DNA from: Burkholderia sp. L27(2015) | GTDB lineage: Bacteria > Pseudomonadota > Gammaproteobacteria > Burkholderiales > Burkholderiaceae | DNA length: 64,000 bases | Reading direction: 5' to 3' | NCBI RefSeq assembly: GCF_009765705.1 | Contig: NZ_LMUX01000021.1 | Location: 1,058,870 to 1,122,869 of the forward strand | Notes under the pieces: model-generated | What the model was told of the DNA's origin: nothing | Databases searched by the model: none | Seen by the model: the letters and a program-made list of their open reading frames with translations, nothing else | Shown: in pieces, positions 30,009 to 38,930 of the stretch | How the letters are laid out: each line of letters opens with the position of its first letter | Position numbering within the stretch: position 1 is the first letter of the stretch | Program-made: the position numbers and the translations under genes

Positions 30009-30675
30009 GAATTCTCCTTTCGCTAAGCAGAGTCAGTGCTTCATCAACCAGACTTTCTACTTCGCTGATCGCGTCTCGTGCGCGCGATATTTTGTGCACC
30101 GTCGCACCAAGCAACTGACATTCTCGATACGCAGATCTAGACCCGAGCCGCGCGACCGCCAACGGAATCTCGGTGTCTTCGGACAATACGTCGAGTGTTT
30201 CTCGCGCCAAGGTCGTATTTTTTTGAACCATGTTTGGAACGAGTCTTACTTGAAGAACTTCATTGGTTGCTTGAGCATGGAAAGCGAGTTGCTTTGCCGC
30301 GACCACCGCCCACATATCGGCGGGAGCGGGAACCACCGGGATGAGCGCCAAATCCGATACGAGCATGGCGCTAGAGGGCGATGGAGAATGCACCGCGGGC
30401 GGGCAATCGATCACGATGTAATCGTAATTTTCTATCTGCGACCTGATTTCACGGTGCATTTTGCCGCCCATCGCTGCCAAATTCGATAGCGTTGCGGGGA
30501 AGGGGCTTTCGTCGGGCGCTTGGGAGGCCCATCGCGTAGCCGTGCCCTGCTCGTCCATATCGACGACCAAAACCCTATGCCCCCGGAGACCCAGCGTCCC
30601 CGCGACATGCATCGACACGGTGGTTTTCCCGCAACCGCCTTTCTGGTTAAAGACAGTAATAACTTTGGCTACCAT
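29998..30675 (-). CDS. parA: ParA-family partition ATPase
   Basis: Small ParA/MinD-type ATPase, 225 residues, without an N-terminal DNA-binding domain. The deviant Walker A KGGCGKTT is at residues 12-19, Walker B-type YIVIDCPPAVHS near 85-95. It drives positioning of the replicon along the nucleoid with ParB. GGGAG stands six bases before the ATG, and a perfect parS-like palindrome lies 17 bases upstream, so autoregulation by ParA/ParB is likely. First gene of parA-parB; rep and the KfrA-like gene follow on the same strand beyond the iterons. Confidence 0.93.
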   Translation of the reverse strand: MVAKVITVFNQKGGCGKTTVSMHVAGTLGLRGHRVLVVDMDEQGTATRWASQAPDESPFPATLSNLAAMGGKMHREIRSQIENYDYIVIDCPPAVHSPSPSSAMLVSDLALIPVVPAPADMWAVVAAKQLAFHAQATNEVLQVRLVPNMVQKNTTLARETLDVLSEDTEIPLAVARLGSRSAYRECQLLGATVHKISRARDAISEVESLVDEALTLLSERRIHEH

Positions 30676-30691
30676 ACATTACTCCCGCGTT

Positions 30692-30707
30692 CTTTCAGCG
30701 CTGAAAG
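30692..30707. promoter_or_regulatory. perfect parS-like palindrome upstream of parA
   Basis: CTTTCAGCGCTGAAAG is a perfect 16-bp palindrome located between the parA ribosome-binding site and its presumed promoter. It is the best of three related sites and could serve both as centromere and operator. Confidence 0.72.
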
Positions 30708-30837
30708 TGGGTTTGCGAAGTCGCTATGCGAGTATCTCACGAGAGTCATATCAAAACTAGTTTCCACATGCTTTTTTGTTATTTAATTTTAAATTTAATA
30801 ATCGTTGAGCTAGGTACCGGTACGGGCCTTGACTCTT

Positions 30838-30853
30838 CTTTCGGCGCTGAAAG
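30838..30853. promoter_or_regulatory. third parS-like palindrome
   Basis: CTTTCGGCGCTGAAAG matches the perfect site except for one base. It lies 131 bases from that site, beyond an AT-rich stretch that probably carries the parA promoter. Confidence 0.6.
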
Positions 30854-31461
30854 CGCACACATCAAATCCGCAAGTGGCCTTCGTTCTGGATGCTGGTTTT
30901 CGGATGGGGTCTAGGTCAAGACAGTCTTCGTGCGTGTATTCACCGCGGCGCGCGGTGAGATTGCGCTGCGTCAGATGGGGTGGCGTTCCTTGATCGCGAT
31001 CGCAGCGCCAAATCCCTTTGATCGTCACTTGGCGCGATCGAAAGTTTGCCAAAGATTATTGTATTTTCATTCCATTAGTTAAATTTTTATACTGAGGGTG
31101 GCGTTGGAACGGCGCAACCAAAATGCGTAGCGGAGAGGCTGTCCAAAAAACAATCGCAAGCGCCGGTTAGACTTACTCTTACTTGTCGGCCACGAAGCCA
31201 TCGACAGAGCCATTAATTGGTCTCGAGTTATATCCCTTGAACCAATGCAAGCAACTGCAAAACGCGGTCGCGGGCGTATCGCGTCGCACGCTATTCGCTC
31301 GGCGTCGATGGCATTACTTGCCAAGAAAATTCGAAGTTAAACGAGTCCTATTTTCTTGGTCGAGGTGATACCAAAAAAATAAGTGGCTATAAATAACTAA
31401 GGAGTACGAAAGTAGGAGCGGTATGGCATGAAAAGAAGGTCCACTTTTTGGAGATTAAAAA
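30854..31461. other. intergenic region between par module and accessory genes
   Basis: About 600 bases, AT-rich in parts (31040-31095 and 31360-31461), with no credible gene. I looked for transposase remnants and inverted terminal repeats and saw none. The promoter for the downstream cupin-like gene should be in the last 100 bases. Confidence 0.5.
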
Positions 31462-31860
31462 ATGAACGTGACGGGCAACTTGTTTTGTCTTGATGTTTTG
31501 CAAGAAAAAGGCGTTGAGCAACGTGAAACGGTGGGTTTGCAGGTCGGCTTATCGATAACGCGCAGTGTATCGACGGGTTGCGCGACGCCGCCCGGTATCT
31601 GGTGTAGCGAAAATGGCGGCGGCATTGTGGTCGTTGTACTCGGCGGTGAGGTGGGGTTGCTGATCAAAGGCGAAGTCACTCCTAGAATCCTGGCCGGTGG
31701 TGACTACCTAATCATAGATGATCAAAGCAGCTATCGCATCGAGTGGACCCATCCGTCAGAACTGACCGTTTGGCTTGTTATCCAGAAACTGGAATGGAAT
31801 AACAATGTCTATTTATTTTCGACTAGCGAACCGCAGAGTATCGACATGCTAGAAAGGTAG
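31462..31860 (+). CDS. cupin-like small protein lacking metal ligands
   Basis: 132 residues with GGAG nine bases before the ATG. The pattern GGGIVVVVLGGEVGLLIKGEVTPRILAGGDYLIIDDQSSYRIEWT is that of a cupin beta-barrel, and the WTHPSELTVWLVIQ end resembles small EutQ/PAI-type cupins. Where those have metal-binding histidines, this one has tyrosine and glutamine, and only one histidine occurs in the whole protein, so metal-dependent catalysis is unlikely. A ligand-sensing role is possible. It is convergent with the Hpt gene and its partner is unknown. Confidence 0.6.
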   Translation: MNVTGNLFCLDVLQEKGVEQRETVGLQVGLSITRSVSTGCATPPGIWCSENGGGIVVVVLGGEVGLLIKGEVTPRILAGGDYLIIDDQSSYRIEWTHPSELTVWLVIQKLEWNNNVYLFSTSEPQSIDMLER

Positions 31861-31895
31861 ATCGAGAAGCAGCGCCTCGACCAATCGCCACTTGA

Positions 31896-32258
31896 TCAAG
31901 TGGCATCAATCTCCTTGGATGCCTTCGTCAGCAATGCGCCCAATTCTAGCGTGAGTGTATTGAATTGAATAAGCACTCGCTCGACGTCGATGTCCGAAGG
32001 AGATGCATGAGTCGCCTGTGCGATTAGTTTGTTCTCGGTGGCTTGTATCGGCCCCAGTTTGATGGCTGGAACGCCCAGAAAAAGTGCGAGTCCACGAGTG
32101 CGGTGCATCAATTGGCCAGCTCGAACAAAGTCGTGGACGCCAATAGCCGCTTGGAAATTAGTCGCATCGTCGGATATTTGCTGCAATGATCGTTGCAACA
32201 ACGTGCGCAATGTTCCCAAGGGGAAATTACTCTTGAGCTCGTCGAGATTCAATTGCAT
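31896..32258 (-). CDS. stand-alone Hpt phosphotransfer protein
   Basis: About 120 residues from the ATG at 32258 (an upstream ATG at 32294 is alternative), all helical in character. The phospho-acceptor motif is LMHRTRGLALFLG, with His52 followed by the usual basic residue and glycine. Hpt domains relay phosphate from a hybrid kinase receiver to a response regulator. The start lies just inside the end of the hybrid kinase gene, so it is coupled to it. In BvgS/EvgS-type kinases this domain is normally fused to the kinase C-terminus. Confidence 0.78.
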   Translation of the reverse strand: MQLNLDELKSNFPLGTLRTLLQRSLQQISDDATNFQAAIGVHDFVRAGQLMHRTRGLALFLGVPAIKLGPIQATENKLIAQATHASPSDIDVERVLIQFNTLTLELGALLTKASKEIDAT

Positions 32259-32262
32259 GCAT

Positions 32263-35200
32263 TTACTCCGTTTGGCTGGGAGCCGTTGATTCAATCGTCA
32301 CTTGCCACTTGAGCAGCATCGCTTCGAGCGCTTTGCGTGTCAGCGGCTTGGGAAGAAAGTCATCCATTCCGGCCGCTAGGCATCTTCGCTCATCTTCAAC
32401 ACCCGCATTAGCCGTGATCGCGATAATCAGGGTCCTCGGACGTCGCTCTTGCCCTTCGATCAAACGAATACGTCGCGTCAGTTCATAGCCATCCATTATT
32501 GGCATCTGACAATCCACCAACATCGCTGTAGAAGGCGTGGCCACCCAGGTAGCCAGCGCCTCTTCGCCATCACTGGCCGTGTACGCGTCAATTTTTAACA
32601 AGCGCAATTGTTGTTTAAGAATGTCTCGGTTAATGTCGTTATCCTCGACGATCATCACGCTGTTTTTTGGCCGAATGCGAGTCGCGGACGCAGACGGGAT
32701 CGTCTCCGACGCTGACGATCTCGTGCCGGCAATCTGATGAAGCGCACTGGGCAACCCTGCGAATGACAATAGTGGCAAATCAGGCCCAGGGTCGCGGCGC
32801 AGAATCAACACTCCCGAGGTGTTGTCGGTCACGACACAGTCGGTCGCAATCGTCTCGGTCGTGTCGCAGACGTCCATGCGTCGTAGCCACGCAACCACCG
32901 ACGGCGCAAGGAAGGAATGCCGTAATGCAATCCCGACGCGCATGCCTCGGTAACTCGGCAACCGCGGACCCGCATCGCCCCATGAGAATGGTAATTTGAT
33001 ATCTATGCATGTACCTCTACCCAAGGTACTTTGAACCCGGATCGTACCGTGCATCAAATCGATCAGCCGTTTGACTATCGACAGACCCAGACCAGTGCCC
33101 CCGTAGCGACGGGTTGTCGAGCCGTCTTCCTGCATAAATGGCTCGAAAAGACGATCTAGATAAGCATTTGACATACCCGTTCCAGTATCGCTGACTTGGA
33201 TGTGCAGTACCGGCCCAGCTCGGCTGATAACATTTCGCATTCGCACGCAAACATAGCCGCTCTCCGTAAACCGGATCGAGTTGCTAACGAGGTTGGTAAT
33301 AATTTGCGTGAGCCTGACCTCATCGACTAGAACGTAGCGATCGAAATGCGGCATGATCGCAAAATAGAAGCCGATATTTTTCTGTTGCGCGAGATTCTGA
33401 TACAAACCCGCAATACCTTCTGCGGCCTGGTATAGGTTGACGGCTGTCGGATCGATAATAAGACGCCCAGCCTCCATCTTCGAGAAATCGAGAATATCGT
33501 TAATGACGCGTAGCAGTAACCGTGTCGATTGGTGCGCGGCATCTAGATATCGCCTTTGGAATTCGGAGAGCGGGGTGGTCTGCAGCACATCGATAACCCC
33601 GACAATGCCGTTCATCGGGGTTCGGATTTCATGACTCATCGTGGCCAGAAATGTCGATTTCGCCCGGTCGGCAATTTCGGCTTGCTGTCGCGCGGCATCG
33701 GCCTCGATGCGCGCGCGGGTTGCAATTTTTCCGGCTCGGCGGATCCTCAGATTCGCCCAACCTAGGATCGCGAACAGCACTGCGATTACCAGCATGATCG
33801 GCGCAGCTATACGCAATGCTGCTTTGGGATCGAAGCCTATCGTTATGTGTGCCGGATGGTTGCGGCGGATGATCTCGCTGAGTTGATCGGGCGGATAGGC
33901 GCCCACGAACTGATTCAGCAAAGATTGCAGCGGAGCATTATCCGAGACTACGGCGTAGCCAATTTCCTCGGTGCTGGAAAAATGCCGATCGACCGTGATA
34001 GCGCCGTTCTTCAGCGCCGTGCCGAGGCGATTGGCCGCGATCGAATTGACGAACGCCGCATCTATTTCGCCCTTCAATAATGCATCGGTGGCGTCGTCGC
34101 TCGTGTCGTAGGCAACGAGTTGATTTGACGCAAAATGGGGCGGCGGCGATAAATAAGGCAACCGCCATAATTGAGCACCGACGCGTGCCTGAGCCGGGTG
34201 CCGATCCATGCGGCTAATCAACAGCCAGGGCACGGTGTCGTATCCCCGAGTAACGCGTGCGGTACCTTCTACGACATTAGAAATTGGAGCGGATGCGATC
34301 ACATCCACACGTCCGCTATCGAGGGCGTCGAATGGATGACCGAATGCGCTGAGTAAAACGGGCTGAATCCGCAAACCGTAACGTACGGCAAACGCGGTTA
34401 GTAAGGTTGCGCCGACGCCATGTAGTTGGTTGTTTTCGTCTATGAAATCGTAGGGTTCGCGAAATGAATAAATGCCGATCTTGAGCACTGGATGTTGCCC
34501 TAACCAAGTGGTTTCAGCAGACGTTGGGGGCGCGAGTTTGCCGCCAGGAAGCTCCGGCAGTCCATTCAGCCAGCGGGTCTGGATGTCTGCGCGCTGCGCG
34601 TCAGAAAGTCTCAATAGCCCATTTTCGACTACCGCGATCGAGTGCCTATCGTCCTGCCGCGTGACAAAATGCAAATCAACCTGGGCGTTGGGTATTTCAA
34701 CGCTTTGGACGGTGCCTAAACCCAGTTGCGCGATTGCGGTACGATTGACGGATTGCAATCCGACATAAACGTCTGCGTTTCCTTGCGAGACAGCGGTTAT
34801 GCCCTCTTGTGGCGACTGCACCGCGATAAAATGGACATGCGGCAGTTGCTTTTCAATGAGTCGTTCGCTGACACCATCCTCTTGTGCAGCGACTCGATAT
34901 CCGGCAAGGTCACTCAGCGCGCGCGGGTCGGGGAGGGAGGATCTTTTGACGATGCCGATCGGCTGTCGAGAATAAGCAGGAGATAGCCAATAGCGTTGCG
35001 CATCGATACCATCTTCAAACATCGCAGGAACCACATCGATTTGCCCTTCATCGAGCGCTTCTAGTGCCGCCGGGATCGACTTGAATGTCTTGTAGCTCAG
35101 TGTGAGGCCGTGGGTGAGCGCGAGTCGGTGCAGGATGTCGGGATCCAAGCCTTGGTGGGTGCCATGCTGGTCCTCGTAATCGAGGACGCCGCTGCCTCGT

Positions 35201-35364
35201 TCGAACCAGCCCACGGTTAATGTCTCACGCACGGTGGGAGGCGGGTGGGCAAGTGATTCGCCGCTCGAGGTCGTGAGCGTCAGTAGAAAGAAGAGCGGGG
35301 CGAGGAACGCGCAGGGGGGGCGCCGGCGCTGACTGCGTTTCTCAAAACGATAAGCACGAGACAT
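32263..35364 (-). CDS. BvgS/EvgS-type hybrid sensor histidine kinase
   Basis: 1033 residues. A signal or membrane anchor at 20-40 precedes two tandem periplasmic solute-binding (Venus flytrap) domains (about 46-270 and 293-500) and a membrane segment (518-538). Then come HisKA with His578 in MSHEIRTPMNG, HATPase_c with DTGTG (726-730) and GGTGLGLS (755-762), a degenerate receiver-like stretch (805-880), and a true receiver (901-1020) with Asp951 in MLVDCQMPIMDGYE. There is no PAS domain before HisKA and no fused Hpt. It should sense a small molecule in the periplasm and relay phosphate to the separate Hpt and the downstream regulator. Confidence 0.92.
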   Translation of the reverse strand: MSRAYRFEKRSQRRRPPCAFLAPLFFLLTLTTSSGESLAHPPPTVRETLTVGWFERGSGVLDYEDQHGTHQGLDPDILHRLALTHGLTLSYKTFKSIPAALEALDEGQIDVVPAMFEDGIDAQRYWLSPAYSRQPIGIVKRSSLPDPRALSDLAGYRVAAQEDGVSERLIEKQLPHVHFIAVQSPQEGITAVSQGNADVYVGLQSVNRTAIAQLGLGTVQSVEIPNAQVDLHFVTRQDDRHSIAVVENGLLRLSDAQRADIQTRWLNGLPELPGGKLAPPTSAETTWLGQHPVLKIGIYSFREPYDFIDENNQLHGVGATLLTAFAVRYGLRIQPVLLSAFGHPFDALDSGRVDVIASAPISNVVEGTARVTRGYDTVPWLLISRMDRHPAQARVGAQLWRLPYLSPPPHFASNQLVAYDTSDDATDALLKGEIDAAFVNSIAANRLGTALKNGAITVDRHFSSTEEIGYAVVSDNAPLQSLLNQFVGAYPPDQLSEIIRRNHPAHITIGFDPKAALRIAAPIMLVIAVLFAILGWANLRIRRAGKIATRARIEADAARQQAEIADRAKSTFLATMSHEIRTPMNGIVGVIDVLQTTPLSEFQRRYLDAAHQSTRLLLRVINDILDFSKMEAGRLIIDPTAVNLYQAAEGIAGLYQNLAQQKNIGFYFAIMPHFDRYVLVDEVRLTQIITNLVSNSIRFTESGYVCVRMRNVISRAGPVLHIQVSDTGTGMSNAYLDRLFEPFMQEDGSTTRRYGGTGLGLSIVKRLIDLMHGTIRVQSTLGRGTCIDIKLPFSWGDAGPRLPSYRGMRVGIALRHSFLAPSVVAWLRRMDVCDTTETIATDCVVTDNTSGVLILRRDPGPDLPLLSFAGLPSALHQIAGTRSSASETIPSASATRIRPKNSVMIVEDNDINRDILKQQLRLLKIDAYTASDGEEALATWVATPSTAMLVDCQMPIMDGYELTRRIRLIEGQERRPRTLIIAITANAGVEDERRCLAAGMDDFLPKPLTRKALEAMLLKWQVTIESTAPSQTE

Positions 35365-35460
35365 GGTAATCCGCCGAAGATCGGATAGTCTATTCCCCGA
35401 TAGAAAGAACCTTGACTGTTGGCAACAGCGTCGTGCGGTGCCAAACGACGTATCGTTGAT

Positions 35461-36129
35461 TCAGTGCTTGTATTTTTCTTTTAGAAACAGCGCGAGCGAG
35501 AGATCGTCAGATAAATTGAGTTTGCTCATCGAGCGACGCTTGTGAGTGCTGATGGTTTTTTTACTGCGACACATCTTTTGCGCGATTTGCGTTACCGAGT
35601 AGCCTTCTGAGATCAACCGCAGCACTTCGGTTTCTGCACTCGATAGTGTCTCGTTGGGATCTCGAGGCGTAACCTCATCCAACTTTTCGTCTCGCACCGA
35701 GAAAAAAGACTTGGGGTGAAGCGTGGCCATCCGTATCGAGTCGGCGAGGAGCGGCAATGCGCTCGACTTCTGCATGAACGCGTTAGCCCCGGCTCGGAAA
35801 GCCGCAAACTCGGTTTCGACCGACTTGCCCGCCGAAAATGTGATGATCGCGAGCTTGGAATACTTGCTGCGTAGCCGTTTGATCAGATGCGTACCGTCAA
35901 GCTGGTCATTGGGCATGTAAAAATCGACGACGACGACGTCACATTTGTGGGTATCTAATGCGGCAAAGAATCGATCGGTATCCGTGGTTTCAATGACGAC
36001 ATCGAAATCAGCATGGCCGCGTAGGTAAGACGCCGTGCCCAAATTGATGATCGGGTGATCGTCAAGTATGGCAATTTTTATCGAATGCTTGGGCCGAGAG
36101 AGTAAGAAAAACTGTCTGGTCGATGTCAT
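35461..36129 (-). CDS. NarL/FixJ-type response regulator (BvgA/EvgA-like)
   Basis: 222 residues: receiver 16-135 with acidic pair ILDDHP, phospho-acceptor Asp69 in VVVDFYMP and a conserved lysine in FMQKSS, then a LuxR-type helix-turn-helix (SSAETEVLRLISEGYSVTQIAQKMCRSKKTISTHKRRSMSKL). It stands 96 bases upstream of the hybrid kinase on the same strand, and the three genes regulator-kinase-Hpt form a phosphorelay. Targets are unknown. The first 15 residues are atypical and a later start is possible. Confidence 0.9.
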   Translation of the reverse strand: MTSTRQFFLLSRPKHSIKIAILDDHPIINLGTASYLRGHADFDVVIETTDTDRFFAALDTHKCDVVVVDFYMPNDQLDGTHLIKRLRSKYSKLAIITFSAGKSVETEFAAFRAGANAFMQKSSALPLLADSIRMATLHPKSFFSVRDEKLDEVTPRDPNETLSSAETEVLRLISEGYSVTQIAQKMCRSKKTISTHKRRSMSKLNLSDDLSLALFLKEKYKH

Positions 36130-36440
36130 GTGAGCGTCTACCCTTTGAACTCGTTCTGTTTTTTTATGATCGAGACGGCTATTTTTAGGGACACCGGAAA
36201 CTCCGGAGACAATTCAGATCGGATCATGAATGTCATCGCGCAAGAAAACAGGTGAATCCGGTCGAAGAGCATGCAGCATGGTCCGAACTAACCTTTGAGG
36301 AGGTTGATCGTTCGGAAGTCCGATATTCTCAGAAGAGCAGGGTTTTCTAATAAAGATACACAAAATAAGACCAACTTACTATCTGAGGTGATTCTCGCAA
36401 CGAAATATCGATGAGGTTGCCGACCGAGCAAGATGGCGCT
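36130..36440. other. AT-rich spacer between regulator and recombinase genes
   Basis: About 310 bases, visibly AT-richer than its neighbours, including a CCGG-containing short inverted repeat near 36192-36205. No gene, attachment-site core or tRNA fragment could be recognised. Confidence 0.4.
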
Positions 36441-37445
36441 TCACTCCGGTTGAACGGGCGAGGCGAACCGTCGACGCTCCTTCCACATGTCCCAAGCGCC
36501 GCGCAGCCTTTGCGCGGATAACACTTGTCCAAACCCCATCCATTCGGCGACGAGTTCGGTGCCTTGCCCCGACTCAAACAACGCTGCGGCAAACGAGTTG
36601 CGCAAAGTTTGTGGACTGGCGCGCTCAACGCGTTGCGCGGTGATGCCCGTTTGCTTGATCTGATCGGCCGTCGCCCTTAGGACCGTGGCTTTATGCATGG
36701 GGCGCCCCGCGCGCGTTGCGGGAAACACCAAGGCGCCGGCTGTACCTGAACGCTGGCGCAGGTTCAGCCATCGTTCGATCAAATGCCGCGCAAACGGCTG
36801 CATTTTAGTGCGATGTGAAAATCGACTGTCGAGACTTTCAACCAGGATCCATCCTTCAGTCATAAAAATGCAACTAACAGTCAGGCTCTGAAGTTCGGCC
36901 ATCTTTAACCCAGCGCCCGCGAATAGCGCAACGATCGTGCGATCGCGTAGTTCTCGCCATTGCCCGACGGCTGACAAAGTAGGGGGTAACTCTAAACAGA
37001 GCTGGGCCACAAGATGGTGATATTCTTCGGGGTCGAGAAAACCGGTGGGCTCGTTCGTTGCGATGGCGGTCCAGTCTTGAGTTGGATTTTGGGCAACCGA
37101 AGTCGCTGGATTCTCCGTTCCAAAACTTGTGCGATGAACACGGCCGAGTACGCGTTCTATCAAACGAAGGTATCGCTGCCGCTGGTCTTGTTTGATTTCC
37201 AGCGTGAGAAGAAAGTGTTCAATATTTTGCTGCGTGGCAGAACTCAAGGGAATTTTTTGCGAGGTTAGCCAGGCGGTGAAGTTGGACCATTGCGCTCGAT
37301 AAACCTCTGCGGAAGACTGGACAAATCCTTGTTGAACAAGCCAAGTGTCGAAAGCGAGGATCGGACTTTTTTGCCAATCGGTTGTTGCTGGGCTAAATAG
37401 ATCGACTGAAGGGCGTGGCGTTGTTGAAGAAGGTGTTCGTTTCAT
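36441..37445 (-). CDS. degenerate tyrosine recombinase-like protein
   Basis: 334 residues from the ATG at 37445 (the frame is open to 37754, but the added part is not protein-like). An N-terminal SAM-like core-binding domain (ILAFDTWLVQQGFVQSSAEVYRAQW) and a C-terminal catalytic fold are visible. Of the catalytic set, the first arginine is lysine (AGLKMAEL), box II reads SPQTLRNSF (arginine kept, histidine replaced), the LGH histidine is Phe (WMGF), and the tyrosine segment is shortened and holds no tyrosine. It is probably not an active recombinase, but the frame is intact and could still bind DNA. Confidence 0.75.
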   Translation of the reverse strand: MKRTPSSTTPRPSVDLFSPATTDWQKSPILAFDTWLVQQGFVQSSAEVYRAQWSNFTAWLTSQKIPLSSATQQNIEHFLLTLEIKQDQRQRYLRLIERVLGRVHRTSFGTENPATSVAQNPTQDWTAIATNEPTGFLDPEEYHHLVAQLCLELPPTLSAVGQWRELRDRTIVALFAGAGLKMAELQSLTVSCIFMTEGWILVESLDSRFSHRTKMQPFARHLIERWLNLRQRSGTAGALVFPATRAGRPMHKATVLRATADQIKQTGITAQRVERASPQTLRNSFAAALFESGQGTELVAEWMGFGQVLSAQRLRGAWDMWKERRRFASPVQPE

Positions 37446-37702
37446 ATGAGTTAAATACTTGTTAGTTGCGTTTAATCTATAGCAAATTGTTTGCCCTCTC
37501 AAGGGCATCGTCGTATCGCGTACTTTGCCGGTATTGCAACAAACCGGTCCGGCGTGATGATCTTTTCCTAAATGCCCACCGTGAGCTACCTCCCAGTGGG
37601 CATCGATACGAAATGTGCTTAGCAACCCAAAATCGTATAACCTTGCACAGATGTGCGTGGCCATGCGGCCCGCTCCAAAACTACCCCCTTTAGGCTTGCC
37701 CC

Positions 37703-38851
37703 ATGTTTGAATTTCGTACCGTGCCAGAAGTGGTAGTCGGCGAAAGTGCCTCATTGCAGTTGCCGGCGCTAATCAGCGCACGTTTCAGTGGCAAGCGGAT
37801 TGCTTTGGTTACGGATGCTCCATTGCGAGCGCTGGGACTTTTGGAACCGCTTCTCAACGCGCTGGGTGCAGCACAGTTCACGGTCGACATCTTCGACGGT
37901 GTTGTTGCAGATCCGCCAGAAGCCACAGTGCGTAGCGCGATCGATCGCGCTCGCGACATCGGCGCGGAGATTGTCATCGGCATCGGTGGCGGATCTTCCA
38001 TGGATGTCGCCAAACTGGTTGCGGCCTTCGCCGGCTCGACGCAGGATCTTGCTCAGGCGTATGGGATCGATAAGGTCACGGGCCCCCGATTGCCACTGAT
38101 TCAAGTGCCAACTACTGCGGGAACCGGTTCCGAGGTAACGCCGATCGCCATTGTCACTACGGGCGAAACGACCAAGCTGGGGATAGTGTCCGGCAAGCTC
38201 TACGCGGATTTGGCGGTGTTGGACCCGACGCTGACGACTGGGCTGCCGGCGAGCATAACGGCGGCGACCGGCATCGACGCAATGGTGCATGCCATAGAGG
38301 CGTACACCGGAAAACTGAAGAAAAATCCGATTTCGGACGGGTTGGCGCGAGAAGCGCTACGCCTGTTGGCGGGTTCTTTGGCACAAGCCTGTTCAAACGG
38401 CAAGGACCTGAGCGCGCGCAATAACATGCTGATAGGCGCAATGCTGGCGGGCCAAGCGTTCGCGAACTCTCCGGTTGGCGCCGTACATGCGTTGGCTTAT
38501 CCGATCGGTGGCATTTTCCATGTGCCGCATGGTTTATCGAATGCACTTATGCTGTCGCCGGTCATCCGGTTCAACATGGAGGCTGCCGCTCCCTTGTACG
38601 CGGAGCTCGCACAGATCGTCATGCCGGACGTTTCGGGAAGCGACGAAGCTCGGGCACTCAGATTCGTCGAGTTTCTCGACAAACTGTCCGATCAAGTCGG
38701 AGTGGCTAGACGATTGACTCAGGTGGGCGTTCAGGCGGGAGATGTTACGCGCCTTGCCGAGAATGCAATGTTGCAGCAGCGGCTACTCGTCAACAATCCG
38801 CGTGAAGTCACCTTCGGGGATGCATTGAGACTGTATTCCGAGGCTCTGTAG
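37703..38851 (+). CDS. iron-containing alcohol dehydrogenase family protein
   Basis: 382 residues of group III (Fe-type) alcohol dehydrogenases. The NAD-binding GIGGGSSMDVAK (about 93-104), PTTAGTGSEVT and the metal-binding set GIDAMVHAIEAYTG plus AVHALAYPIGG and FHVPHGLSNALML are all present, so the active site is complete. Substrate cannot be told; relatives act on primary alcohols, lactaldehyde or maleylacetate. It is divergent from the recombinase-like gene and has no partner in an operon. Confidence 0.9.
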   Translation: MFEFRTVPEVVVGESASLQLPALISARFSGKRIALVTDAPLRALGLLEPLLNALGAAQFTVDIFDGVVADPPEATVRSAIDRARDIGAEIVIGIGGGSSMDVAKLVAAFAGSTQDLAQAYGIDKVTGPRLPLIQVPTTAGTGSEVTPIAIVTTGETTKLGIVSGKLYADLAVLDPTLTTGLPASITAATGIDAMVHAIEAYTGKLKKNPISDGLAREALRLLAGSLAQACSNGKDLSARNNMLIGAMLAGQAFANSPVGAVHALAYPIGGIFHVPHGLSNALMLSPVIRFNMEAAAPLYAELAQIVMPDVSGSDEARALRFVEFLDKLSDQVGVARRLTQVGVQAGDVTRLAENAMLQQRLLVNNPREVTFGDALRLYSEAL

Positions 38852-38930
38852 TGCAGTTGCATAGTCAGCCTGCTGACTGAACAAAGCGCTGTGCCGGCTC
38901 GGCGTCACGCAGAAGGGGCGCTGGGCAGAC

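Noticed and set aside
30854..31461. Insertion sequence remnant
   Set aside because: No transposase fragment or terminal inverted repeats could be recognised.
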